From: an uncultured Clostridia bacterium
GTDB taxonomy: Bacteria > Bacillota > Clostridia > Christensenellales > Borkfalkiaceae
Assembly: GCA_949282385.1 (NCBI GenBank)
Contig: CASDOP010000003.1
Span: 62,001-126,000 of the forward strand
Direction of reading: 5' to 3'
Length of the DNA stretch: 64,000 bases
In this document: positions 8,415 to 16,540 of the stretch, in pieces
How the letters are laid out: every line of letters starts with the position of its first letter
Position numbering within the stretch: position 1 is the stretch's first letter
Made by a program: the position numbers and the translations under genes
Notes under the pieces: model-generated
What the model saw: the letters and a program-made list of their open reading frames with translations, nothing else
Databases searched by the model: none
What the model was told of the DNA's origin: nothing

Positions 8415-9095
8415 ATGGCAGCAAAAAAGTTACAAAAAATAATATCACAGGGTTTGCAGGACGTATTAACCCAGCGATTGAACGACACGCAGACAGCATA
8501 TGACGGCGAAGCTCTCAAGTGGACCGGCGAAACAGAATTCTCCTTCACTCCTACTCAGGACAAAACTGTATTAGCTGCAGGCAACGATCCAGCATGGGGC
8601 GTTATAAAAGGACTTGTCATGGGAGACTTCGAACTCAAGCTCTACGAAATGCCGCTTGAAGAGATGAACCAGCTGTTCTCCGTCAAATACAGCGTGGTTG
8701 ACGGCGTATGCGTCGGCGACGACGACTGTGAAACACCAATAATCGGATTATCGCTCAATAACAAAGTAAAAAGCGAAGTGTCGGGCAAAACAAGCTACAA
8801 CAAAACCATTCTGTACAAGGCTGTGTGTGATCTTCCCGCCGTCTCATTGAAGACAATAGCAGAAGGCGATACTGCGGTCGTCAATGTATCGGTAAAGGGT
8901 AAGGCATACCCCGTATTCTTCCCGCGCGCCGACGGTTCGCAGGAAGCAAGAACTTATTGTATCGTAAACAGCATCAACAACGCGGAAAAATACAAGGCAA
9001 ACGAAGACGAGATTGTCTTCCCTACTGAATTTACCGCTGATGCTGCGGCTACATCGTCAGGCGGAACCACACAAACGCCGGACAGCGAAACTTAA
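8415..9095 (+). CDS. Major tail tube protein
   Basis: A 226-residue protein with the features of the phi13-type major tail protein family: GEALKWTGETEFSFTPTQDKTVLAAG near the N terminus, a beta-rich core with GDFELKLYEMP, and a C-terminal extension ending in a T/S/G/P linker (about residues 210-226). It forms the tail tube around the tape measure. Starts 10 bp after the terminator gene with GAGGAG. The following Ig-like small protein may be a decoration partner. Confidence 0.8.
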   Translation: MAAKKLQKIISQGLQDVLTQRLNDTQTAYDGEALKWTGETEFSFTPTQDKTVLAAGNDPAWGVIKGLVMGDFELKLYEMPLEEMNQLFSVKYSVVDGVCVGDDDCETPIIGLSLNNKVKSEVSGKTSYNKTILYKAVCDLPAVSLKTIAEGDTAVVNVSVKGKAYPVFFPRADGSQEARTYCIVNSINNAEKYKANEDEIVFPTEFTADAAATSSGGTTQTPDSET

Positions 9096-9107
9096 AAGGA
9101 GAAACCT

Positions 9108-9482
9108 ATGGGACGAATTGTTGATGGACTCAAGGAAGTAATTAAAATTCAGACCGGACTGACCGTCGAGGGCAACACTAAAGGTGAAGTCCTTCAGGAT
9201 TTCATATCTAAAAGCAAACCTATTCCTCTTACGGTTAAAATATCCGATGGCACATCTGATATTTTGGGTTCGGTCGTAACGCTTAAAGAAGGTTCTGCCG
9301 TCGGTTCAGGAACGGCAATCTCTGCATCTTCGGACGGAACATATTCCGTCAAGTACGGCACGTATAACTACGAAGTCAGTAAGGCCGGTTATACTTCTGC
9401 GAGCGGAACTATCGATATAACCATGGATGACTGCCTTGCAAAAGGAAAAACAGTCACCGTTGTGCTCACTGAAAGCACTTAA
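9108..9482 (+). CDS. Small Ig-like / carboxypeptidase-regulatory-like tail decoration protein
   Basis: A 124-residue protein. After an N-terminal helix (residues 1-35), residues about 36-122 form a single beta-sandwich repeat: VVTLKEGSAVGSGTAIS, SDGTYSVKYGTYNYEVSKAGYTSASGTIDI, ending in VTVVLTEST. This GTYsv..GtY.y.v...GY pattern is that of carboxypeptidase-regulatory-like/PEGA Ig-type modules, used by phages as decoration or carbohydrate-binding domains. Located right after the tail tube gene, it probably decorates the tube. Function inferred. Confidence 0.6.
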   Translation: MGRIVDGLKEVIKIQTGLTVEGNTKGEVLQDFISKSKPIPLTVKISDGTSDILGSVVTLKEGSAVGSGTAISASSDGTYSVKYGTYNYEVSKAGYTSASGTIDITMDDCLAKGKTVTVVLTEST

Positions 9483-9505
9483 AAAGTAAAGCCCGGAGGT
9501 GCATT

Positions 9506-10057
9506 ATGGCTTTAAAGAGATATTCCAGAAAGTATGTAAAAACTTACATTTATCATGACCCCGAAAGCGGTGAAGATGACGAAATCACCTTCATCGCTAA
9601 CGGGTATTTATTCCCTCTGTTCAAGTCGTTATCCGGCGTCGAATTATCGGATGCATTAAATGAATATCGAACCGGATTGCTGAATGTCGTGGACGAAGCG
9701 TCGATTGAAGCAATGTTCAAAATTGAACAGGCTCAAAGCGCGGACGAAAAACTTGCTGTAATCAAGAACAACAGCGCTCAACTTTTTAATTTACTCAAGG
9801 CGGCTAATTCCGTCAGCGTAAGCGGCGAACCGGGACTTGACCTTATCGAACTTGTGATGATTTGCACCAGAATTTGCGCGTTGCCGGAAGACGAACGAAG
9901 CGAAGCGTTGGGCTATGGCACAGAGTTGCTTCCGAAAGAACTGTACGAAGATCCGTCATTAGCTCTCGAGCTAATCGCTATGGCTATAAATTACGATGGC
10001 GATGTAAAAAAAAATGCACAAGCAGTGCAGATTATGCGAAGAGCAACGAAGTCATAA
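9506..10057 (+). CDS. Tail assembly chaperone, short (gpG-like) product
   Basis: A 183-residue acidic helical protein, RBS GGAGG at 9496-9500. Between the tail tube and tape-measure genes, siphoviruses encode chaperones G and GT, the longer made by programmed frameshifting. Here the zero frame ends at 10057, 43 nt after a nine-A run, while a second frame (-1) continues without stop to 10251. The body includes SGEPGLDLIELVMICTRIC and LPEDERSEALG. It would coat the tape-measure protein before tube polymerisation. Confidence 0.75.
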   Translation: MALKRYSRKYVKTYIYHDPESGEDDEITFIANGYLFPLFKSLSGVELSDALNEYRTGLLNVVDEASIEAMFKIEQAQSADEKLAVIKNNSAQLFNLLKAANSVSVSGEPGLDLIELVMICTRICALPEDERSEALGYGTELLPKELYEDPSLALELIAMAINYDGDVKKNAQAVQIMRRATKS

Positions 10058-10251
10058 AAAAATACGGCGTGACCAGTACTCTTCTTTACACGCTCGCGCA
10101 GTTAGGATTTAAAATCGATATATTACAGTTCGGCATGAATGTAATTATGGATGTAGTCAACCTTGCAGCTGCATTATCGTCATCCCGAGGCAGTAAAGAA
10201 GACGATATCGAGGTTATAGACCTTTCGGAACCCTGCGACATGGAGGGATAA
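9506..10251 (+). CDS. Predicted -1 frameshift fusion (gpGT-like) of the tail chaperone
   Basis: If ribosomes slip -1 at codons GTA AAA AAA (10004-10012), translation continues through KCTSSADYAKSNEV and YGVTSTLLYTLAQLGFKIDILQF to a stop at 10251, giving 248 residues instead of 183. The 65-odd residue T domain is helical and ends in an acidic tail. Low-level fusion products of this type are needed for tail assembly in lambda and many siphoviruses. The frame relation and heptamer are seen; the frameshift itself is predicted. Confidence 0.7.
10006..10014 (+). promoter_or_regulatory. Slippery site for -1 ribosomal frameshifting
   Basis: Nine consecutive A (10006-10014) are read in the zero frame as GTA AAA AAA AAT, exactly the A AAA AAA slippery heptamer. 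The -1 frame is open across and beyond it. No strong 3' hairpin was obvious by eye, which is also true for several known phage sites. Confidence 0.65.
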
Positions 10252-10252
10252 C

Positions 10253-10669
10253 ATGGCATGGAACGACGGCATAAGCGAACTCATTAACGAAGAATTGACT
10301 AAGCTCGAAGGATTGGGCGACATAGCCATATCTGCATCAAAAAGTGTCATTGACGAGGAAGCGGACAGATTTCAGAAAAACATAGTCAGCGATACCCCGA
10401 CACGCACAGGCGGGCTTGCACATTCTTTCACAGTACAAAAAAAAGACATTGGCGGATGGTACGGTTACACCGCCGAGTTTGAGGGAAATGCTCCGAACGG
10501 CACCCCCTATCAGAAGATTGCAAATATTTTAAATTACGGTAAATCCCCCACCGAAAAAAGCGGTGCAATATCAGGAACATTTTTTATAACCCGTGCGATC
10601 CGCAAACTTAAAGGAATGGACGACCGAATAGAAGCGCGTATCGCCGCCGAAATAGCTAAACGCACATAG
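10253..10669 (+). CDS. HK97 gp10-like minor tail/connector protein
   Basis: A 138-residue protein with the hallmarks of the HK97 gp10 family: SDTPTRTGGLAHSFTV (residues about 46-61), a GWYGYTAEFEGNA stretch, NILNYGKSP, then FFITRAIRKLKG near the C terminus. In most HK97-like phages this gene precedes the tail terminator; here it follows the tail chaperone and precedes the tape measure, a displaced order. Starts 1 bp after the frameshift product stop with GGAGGG. Its end forms part of a hairpin at 10655-10677. Confidence 0.75.
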   Translation: MAWNDGISELINEELTKLEGLGDIAISASKSVIDEEADRFQKNIVSDTPTRTGGLAHSFTVQKKDIGGWYGYTAEFEGNAPNGTPYQKIANILNYGKSPTEKSGAISGTFFITRAIRKLKGMDDRIEARIAAEIAKRT

Positions 10670-10677
10670 CGTTTAGC
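10655..10677 (+). other. Perfect 9-bp hairpin just before the tRNA-like element
   Basis: GCTAAACGC (10655-10663), loop ACATA, GCGTTTAGC (10669-10677). It spans the gp10 stop codon and ends 4 bp before the tRNA-like acceptor stem. No T-run follows, so it is more likely a processing or stabilising structure at the 5' side of the tRNA-like RNA than a terminator. Confidence 0.6.
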
Positions 10678-10681
10678 AAAT

Positions 10682-10753
10682 GCGCAGGTAGCTTAATGGT
10701 AAAGCAAGCAGGCACCTCCGAGGATGTGGGTTCAACTCCCGCCCTGCGCCCCA
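10682..10753 (+). tRNA. tRNA-like element with encoded CCA, atypical anticodon arm
   Basis: Acceptor arms GCGCAGG (10682-10688) and CCTGCGC (10743-10749) pair perfectly, followed by discriminator C and CCA. D-arm GCTT..AAGC and T-arm GTGGG-TTCAACT-CCCGC are well formed. Only 20 nt separate the D- and T-stems, where 22-23 are expected, and no 5-bp anticodon stem forms. The loop-like CTCCGAG would show CCG (Arg) if canonical. It lies on the sense strand inside the late operon. I call it a tRNA-like or decayed tRNA; decoding ability is doubtful. Confidence 0.6.
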
Positions 10754-10769
10754 AATTTAGGAGTATGTT

Positions 10770-12362
10770 ATGCCTGAAATCGGACGTAGTTTTGATACAT
10801 TAAACAAAAAAATAAAGCAACTGACTACGGAAATAAGGACATCAAAGGCCGAAGTCCGTGACCTTGATAAAAGCCTTAAACTCAATCCTAACGATGTTGA
10901 TAAAATTCGTCAAAAATATGCCGCATTGTCTGGCACGCTGAGTTTAGCGGCAGAAAAGGTTACGCTCTTAAAAAACAAGCAATCAACACTCACCGACGAG
11001 TTTAAGAACGGCAATATCAGCCAGAGCGAATACGAAAAAGAGCTTGTTAAAGTGCAAAAGGCACTGAACAAAGCAGAAGGCGAAGTAAACGACCTGACAT
11101 CATCGCTGTCAAAGCAGAATGCTGAAATTCGCAATGCAAAATTCAACAACATCATTGACGGCCTGACCAAAACAGAAAATATAGCAACAAAAACCTCAAA
11201 AGCTGCCCTCGGCGTGGTGGCAGCTTTGGGCGCAATATTCACTTCCGCCATCAGCCACGGAAGCGAGCTTGACGACTTAGCGAAGAAATACGACACCACG
11301 GCCGAAGAATTACAAATTCAGCAGCATGTCTACGAGCGTCTGACCGGCAGCGCAGACGGCTACACCGCTTCGCTTGCAAAAATAGGCTCGATGCAGTCTT
11401 CAATAACTGCCGGACGCGGAGCGAGATATCTTGAATACCTCAATCGCTTAGGAATAAGTCAATCCGAGCTTTCAAACAAAAGCAATGCGGAAGTTTACGA
11501 TCTCATATATGAGCGATTAAGACTTGTTACCGATGGAACTGAGCGCGCCACTATCGCACAGGGACTTTTAGGCGACGAAGGTCTCAACCTTGCCAACATG
11601 GCAGGTGTAGCCGCCGACGAGATTGAAAAGCTGAAGCAGGAAATGATAGACACCGGCATAGTCACGAACGAGCAAGCCGCCGCTGCAGGTGAAGCAGGCG
11701 ATATGATTGACGACCTGAAATACGCATATCAGGCGGCATCCGCAGAGCTGCTTGCCTCCGCCCTTCCTGCCTTGGAAACTTTGTTCGGACTGCTCAAGGA
11801 CAGCGTCGTTCCAATACTCAATACCGTGGCGTCAGGCTTAAGCGCCATAGGTCCTACAGGACAGAAAGTCCTTCTTTTATTGCTCGCCGTCATTGTAGTA
11901 TTACCGAAGATAATAGCCCTGGTCAAGACAGGCATCACGCTTTTTAATTTGCTGAAAGCGGCAACGTTGGCGCAGGCGGGAGCTACTGCCACGCTGAATG
12001 CCGTATCGACACCATGGCTCGGAATAATCATGGCGATAAGTCTCGCCCTTATCGGATTGATAGCCCTCATCAGCATGTTCACAGGCAACGCGAAAAGCGC
12101 CACAGACATATCGAATGACCTTTTATCAACTATGGATGAAACGCAAAGCAAACTGAACGAGATGGGCTATGACCTCGATTACAGCACAGAGCAAACATAT
12201 AATTCAAATTCTCGGCGCGAGCTGGATATAAATGTCAATGTCGAGGCCAAGGGCGATGGCACAGAAATTGACGATAGCAACGCTCAAAGAATCGGTGGGT
12301 ACATATACGACCAGATAAGCATTGATCTGATTAACCAACTGCTCGGCCTGAGCGTTAGATAA
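10770..12362 (+). CDS. Tape measure protein (short)
   Basis: A 530-residue protein. Residues 1-130 are a coiled coil (LNKKIKQLTTEIRTSKAEVRDLDKSLKLNPND is a typical tape-measure start); hydrophobic segments follow near 145-165 and 365-440. A GSELDDLAKKYDTTAEELQ block around 165-185 is common in Firmicutes tape measures. At about 1.5 angstrom per residue it implies a tail of roughly 80 nm, short for a siphovirus. No lysozyme or peptidase domain is seen. The C terminus (LLGLSVR) sits in a 15-bp tandem duplication. Confidence 0.85.
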   Translation: MPEIGRSFDTLNKKIKQLTTEIRTSKAEVRDLDKSLKLNPNDVDKIRQKYAALSGTLSLAAEKVTLLKNKQSTLTDEFKNGNISQSEYEKELVKVQKALNKAEGEVNDLTSSLSKQNAEIRNAKFNNIIDGLTKTENIATKTSKAALGVVAALGAIFTSAISHGSELDDLAKKYDTTAEELQIQQHVYERLTGSADGYTASLAKIGSMQSSITAGRGARYLEYLNRLGISQSELSNKSNAEVYDLIYERLRLVTDGTERATIAQGLLGDEGLNLANMAGVAADEIEKLKQEMIDTGIVTNEQAAAAGEAGDMIDDLKYAYQAASAELLASALPALETLFGLLKDSVVPILNTVASGLSAIGPTGQKVLLLLLAVIVVLPKIIALVKTGITLFNLLKAATLAQAGATATLNAVSTPWLGIIMAISLALIGLIALISMFTGNAKSATDISNDLLSTMDETQSKLNEMGYDLDYSTEQTYNSNSRRELDINVNVEAKGDGTEIDDSNAQRIGGYIYDQISIDLINQLLGLSVR

Positions 12363-12378
12363 TCTGAGCGTTAGATAA
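12348..12378 (+). repeat. 15-bp tandem duplication over the tape-measure stop codon
   Basis: ctgagcgttagataa occurs at 12348-12362 and again at 12364-12378, one T between. The first copy contains the stop of the tape measure gene; the second lies in the leader of the next gene and supplies its AAGGAGA context. It looks like a recent slippage or short duplication event. Confidence 0.8.
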
Positions 12379-12386
12379 GGAGACCT

Positions 12387-13295
12387 ATGAGACCAACTAT
12401 CTGGCTAAAAAATCTCAGCGGCGACATCTGGAATTTGCGCCCGAAAAAATTGACCGATATGGCAAATTGCGCATTCCTGTCCACCTTGGACGGGACAGGA
12501 TTTGAGACCAAGCTGACATTTGCCCGGATAAAAAACGATTTTATCGTAACCCAGGAAGAACCGCAGCAAGTAAATATTACGGGCACGTTATATTTCCGCA
12601 ACCCGGGACACCTCGAAAAATTCAATGAGTTTATAGGGGATTACTCGCAGAACTTGCAATTCTTTTACGATCCAACCGGAAAGATAGACCCTCGCAGCCA
12701 GATAGACCGTCCGTGGTACAAGTGGGTAAGGATAAACAAACTTACTTCAGGCGAACAGGATTCAAAGACGGGTTACTGGCTGAGCAAACTCACCTGCACA
12801 CCATTAAGTGTAATGTGGCGTCGTGACACTACTGTCGCGAGCACATTATACCAGGTTGTAGGCAGTCCGCACGTCTATCAGTTTATCTACCCCTATTTCT
12901 ACCAGGATGAAAATAAATTATATCTAAACATTCTTAACTCGGGCGAGCGTATCGGCTGCCGAATTGAAGTAAAAAACACTTCTGCGGTCAAAAACATAGA
13001 TACCCTCGAATGGGTATTGTCTTCGGGCAATCATCGACAATACGCTAAATGGCTTGACGGCATAGGACTTCTTCCCGGAAGAACAATCATTATCGACAGC
13101 ACTCAAAGCGGGCAGGAAGCAACCGTTCACTACGATACATACAGCGATAATGTAACGAATTTTCAAGAAGCAAACCCGCAATATATTAATTTTGTGGAGT
13201 TGCTTCCGGGGAATAACCAGATCGTGTTCAACCTCGGCACCGTACAGAATGTAGACATAAAAGTCAGCTATACCGAGCAGGTAAGGATTATTTAA
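12387..13295 (+). CDS. Distal tail protein (Dit-like)
   Basis: A 302-residue protein directly after the tape measure, the normal Dit position. Visible features: an N-terminal domain with DFIVTQEEPQQVNITGTLYFRNP and FNEFIGDYSQNLQFFYDP, KWVRINKLTSGEQDSKTGYW, LTCTPLSVMW, then a second beta domain with GRTIIIDSTQSGQEA and LLPGNNQIVFNLG. This two-domain plan is that of Siphovirus distal tail proteins, whose hexamer joins the tube to the hub and receptor-binding parts. Confidence 0.75.
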   Translation: MRPTIWLKNLSGDIWNLRPKKLTDMANCAFLSTLDGTGFETKLTFARIKNDFIVTQEEPQQVNITGTLYFRNPGHLEKFNEFIGDYSQNLQFFYDPTGKIDPRSQIDRPWYKWVRINKLTSGEQDSKTGYWLSKLTCTPLSVMWRRDTTVASTLYQVVGSPHVYQFIYPYFYQDENKLYLNILNSGERIGCRIEVKNTSAVKNIDTLEWVLSSGNHRQYAKWLDGIGLLPGRTIIIDSTQSGQEATVHYDTYSDNVTNFQEANPQYINFVELLPGNNQIVFNLGTVQNVDIKVSYTEQVRII

Positions 13296-13296
13296 A

Positions 13297-14514
13297 ATGC
13301 AGTACCGCACATACAAATTGATCGAACTTGCAGAACCGTACACTTGGACGTATTACCCATCAGAAGGCGATCCAAAGACATTTTGTAACTACGATACACT
13401 TGTTTACGCAGCGGGCGGTGCAGTCGCCAAAGTTTCCATCGACAACGATTATCTGATGAGCAACAATTCAACCGTGTACATTGCCGCCCCCACTTCTGCT
13501 GTGGCAGGTCAGATTATAGTATTAATCGACGATGCGGGCGCATATGACTGCGGCATAATATCTTCGGTCGATAATACCAATTTGCAAATTCTGTATAAGG
13601 GCATGCTCGAAATATTTAACGATAATATGCTCAATCCCATGCGCGTTATTATGAACGATGAAGATCAGACGGCTAAATATCTCTACGACGGCGTGGAAGA
13701 TACCGCGCAGATACTTGCTACATACCTTGCAGCTGTCGGGACGGATAAATACAGAAGAATGCCTATAAGGATACGCACCTCAGGCGGCGGAAGTACCGAC
13801 GGAAAATTCAATGTTCCCGCAATATGGTCTTATGCGGATAATACTATAAACATTCATGACTGGCTGATGGAGTTATTCAATAAACATAACGTCATCGTGC
13901 AATGCCGCATCGTTTTTGAAACAGCTCGTGCGTATGTTGAAATTTATATATCCTGCAATCAGACAGGCGGAAAAATTATAAAAAACAACATACACGGCAT
14001 GCAGATCACACACGCCGAGGACAGTTCCGCAAACGCTACTGTATGCACTGTAATAGACCAGGAGACGTTAGAAGTTATCGGCACATATTATCTTCAGTCA
14101 GACAATACCGTGACAACTGACCCGAACAGCGACACGAGAGTTGTGCCGTACAAGTTGGTAGTCGCTACATTCGATAGCGAAAACGAAGACGGCGCAACCG
14201 CTCAGACTGTAGCGGAAGAAAATTTGCTCTATAGTGACTTCAACCATTACATCTCTATCGTCATCGACCGTAACAGTGCTATGTATCCGACAGATCTGAA
14301 CATAGGTGATGCCGTCATTATCGTTCCTGAATTACAAAACATGACCGCTGAGGACGCCATAATCGATGATTTTGAAGATAAAATTATGCGAAGCATTTAT
14401 ACCGGCAGGAAAGAAGACAGCGAAAACAGTCAGGTAACGCTCATTTTTGGAAAGATACGAATTAATTACACCGATTTAATTCAAATGCAGCAGCAAAAAC
14501 TTGTTCGCGCTTAA
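13297..14514 (+). CDS. Tail-associated / baseplate hub protein
   Basis: A 405-residue protein following Dit. The order Dit then Tal is standard, and the fold hints (RVIMNDEDQTAKYLYDGVEDTAQIL; a central INIHDWLMELFNKHNVIVQCRI; a C-terminal VTLIFGKIRINYTDLIQMQQQK) fit the gp27-like hub found in Tal proteins. There is no peptidoglycan hydrolase extension, so this is a bare hub. Starts one base after the Dit stop with only a weak ribosome site, suggesting coupled translation. Confidence 0.6.
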   Translation: MQYRTYKLIELAEPYTWTYYPSEGDPKTFCNYDTLVYAAGGAVAKVSIDNDYLMSNNSTVYIAAPTSAVAGQIIVLIDDAGAYDCGIISSVDNTNLQILYKGMLEIFNDNMLNPMRVIMNDEDQTAKYLYDGVEDTAQILATYLAAVGTDKYRRMPIRIRTSGGGSTDGKFNVPAIWSYADNTINIHDWLMELFNKHNVIVQCRIVFETARAYVEIYISCNQTGGKIIKNNIHGMQITHAEDSSANATVCTVIDQETLEVIGTYYLQSDNTVTTDPNSDTRVVPYKLVVATFDSENEDGATAQTVAEENLLYSDFNHYISIVIDRNSAMYPTDLNIGDAVIIVPELQNMTAEDAIIDDFEDKIMRSIYTGRKEDSENSQVTLIFGKIRINYTDLIQMQQQKLVRA

Positions 14515-14525
14515 GGAGAAAGAAG

Positions 14526-15584
14526 ATGACAAGATTAAACTTGGCGGCAGCCGGCGACGCCGAACAGAACATTAATCTGATTAACCCCCGCTTTCAGGCA
14601 GAGGCACTCAGGCAATTACGCGGTATCGACTGCGGAATTCTTGATAATTCATTCTATGATTCAGGCAATAAAGACGGACTTGCACGGACGCCTAACGCTT
14701 CCTTCATGTGGCCTCTAACCGCCACAAACGCACAAAACATAACTGTCGGCAGGGGCATGGCTACAGCGTATGGATACGACCTTCAGAACGAACGGAATGT
14801 AATTCTCAATGCCTCCACTCCCAGCGTCGGTTCAAAATATGTATTTATTTATCTCGAATGGGATTTATCAGTCACGGGAGCAGCGAACGGTTCTATCCTT
14901 TTGCATGACAACGGAAGCGGCGCGACATGGACGCCGCCCTATCAGGATAACCTTATCGCAAACCCCATCGGCAAATATCAGATGCCGCTTTACCGGCTGG
15001 AAATCGATACTACAGGCGCAATCATCTCAACAAAAAACTGGGAAGAACTTGGTGTTCTCACCATTGGAAACGTTCTGCGCTCGCAATATACAGGACTTGC
15101 AGACGACACCAAGCGCATAGCAGGGCTTAATGCAGATTCCGAAGGAGAATCTCTGAACATAGCAGGCTGGCAAGTCTGTAAACGCAAAGAAATTTTATCT
15201 GATTGGACATTTCAAACATTCGATGTGAACGTTACAAGCGGACAAACGATATCTTCAGCCACGCTCTCAGAGGAACTCGCTGAAGGTGATGAAGTTGAAA
15301 TTGTCTATGATCCATTTTACATTGCAAGTAGCGGCGTTCAGCCATTTATTGTAAAGGCTATTGTCGGTCCTTTGATAGGATTCAGCACAGGGATCGGGTT
15401 TAAAGCAAGTCTATTGCATTTATCGAACTACTCCGGGATTGGCTTTATGAGCACAGGTGAAGTATACAAAGTTGATGGCACAACAATAACCTGCATAAGA
15501 TCAACGCAAGAACGAAATGGTGATACTATTCTTGATTATCAACGAAATGTTGTAATCAAAAAAATATATAAATTATCTTACTGA
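14526..15584 (+). CDS. Baseplate / receptor-binding structural protein
   Basis: A 352-residue protein with RBS AAGGAGAAAG. The N terminus (MTRLNLAAAGDAEQNINLINPRFQ, then NASFMWPLTATNAQNITVGRGMATAYGYDL) resembles baseplate proteins that present a ring of beta domains, with a YVFIYLEWDL segment and NPIGKYQMPLYRLEID as in phage structural proteins with interleaved beta-sandwiches. The C-terminal 140 residues look like an independent small beta domain. Likely part of the host-recognition apparatus; exact role not recognised. Confidence 0.55.
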   Translation: MTRLNLAAAGDAEQNINLINPRFQAEALRQLRGIDCGILDNSFYDSGNKDGLARTPNASFMWPLTATNAQNITVGRGMATAYGYDLQNERNVILNASTPSVGSKYVFIYLEWDLSVTGAANGSILLHDNGSGATWTPPYQDNLIANPIGKYQMPLYRLEIDTTGAIISTKNWEELGVLTIGNVLRSQYTGLADDTKRIAGLNADSEGESLNIAGWQVCKRKEILSDWTFQTFDVNVTSGQTISSATLSEELAEGDEVEIVYDPFYIASSGVQPFIVKAIVGPLIGFSTGIGFKASLLHLSNYSGIGFMSTGEVYKVDGTTITCIRSTQERNGDTILDYQRNVVIKKIYKLSY

Positions 15585-15586
15585 CA

Positions 15587-16540
15587 ATGGCAAACATCAT
15601 AATAACATTGCTCAACAATAAGCGTAGCCGACAGACCATTGACGGTCTCGACAGTAGCGTAGCGATGCAGGCGGGCGGATATTCAGTCATCGAAAACGAA
15701 CACAACGCCACTGTATTCGAAGTGCATTTTCCCACGGAATACCATGGACAAACCGGTTCCGTGTACATGAAAAACGCAAAAGGCGAATATGCTACACATA
15801 ATCTTGGCGCAATAACAGACACTCACTCCTTCTCGCTTCCGTCGTCCATGACTTATGCAGGAAACACATTGCTCGTCTTTGAAGCGCGTAAAGAGGTTGA
15901 TGGCGAGACGACAAAAACAGTCTGGGCGCCCATCGTGGTTCCCGTAACCGCCACATCCGTCGATTACAAGAAAGTCGCAATGGCGTCGCCCGATATCCTT
16001 GCAGAAGCTATTGCTGTGGCCGCGGACGCGGCTGCGGGAAAGTTTGACGGCGACAGCTGTTTTATTAGGTTCGCGAAAGACGCCGACGGCACAGAGATGT
16101 CGGAAATCTGGTCCCCCGATCGCACCTGGGTAGGATTTTACATCGGGAAAAGCGCATCTTCCGACCCGTCAGAATATAAATGGTCTTTGTTCGTAGGCGA
16201 GTGCAGTCCTGAAGATGACGACGAGACCACTGAAATAGAATACGAACTCGTTTCGAATACCGATAAAACATTCAAAGCGGACGGCATATGCAGTTTTAAA
16301 ATCATAGTCCCTGCCAATGTCAAGCACGGATTTTATTGCGGCGTAAATATCAGGACGAGTGCAATCGAGTGCAGTGTTCTGCAGGCAACGAATAACAGTC
16401 CATATCCGCTTAAGTATATGGAACGCGGTTACGAAACGACGCATTTTTCGAAATTACCGGTAAAATCAGTCACTCTCATGTCGTTCTTCTGCGATGGGAT
16501 ATACCTTTACTGTTATATCTCGGAGGCGGAAATTCAATGA
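15587..16540 (+). CDS. BppU-like upper baseplate / tip protein (probable)
   Basis: A 317-residue protein starting 2 bp after the previous stop. Residues 1-135 have the look of BppU N-terminal domains: beta strands with SVIENEHNATVFEVHFP, GSVYMKNAKGEYATHNLG, TLLVFEARKEVDGETTKTVWAPIVVPV, then a helix PDILAEAIAVAADAAAGKF. The C-terminal half is a separate domain of unknown fold. The stop overlaps the next ORF in ATGA. Probably connects the baseplate core to receptor-binding domains (inference). Confidence 0.5.
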   Translation: MANIIITLLNNKRSRQTIDGLDSSVAMQAGGYSVIENEHNATVFEVHFPTEYHGQTGSVYMKNAKGEYATHNLGAITDTHSFSLPSSMTYAGNTLLVFEARKEVDGETTKTVWAPIVVPVTATSVDYKKVAMASPDILAEAIAVAADAAAGKFDGDSCFIRFAKDADGTEMSEIWSPDRTWVGFYIGKSASSDPSEYKWSLFVGECSPEDDDETTEIEYELVSNTDKTFKADGICSFKIIVPANVKHGFYCGVNIRTSAIECSVLQATNNSPYPLKYMERGYETTHFSKLPVKSVTLMSFFCDGIYLYCYISEAEIQ

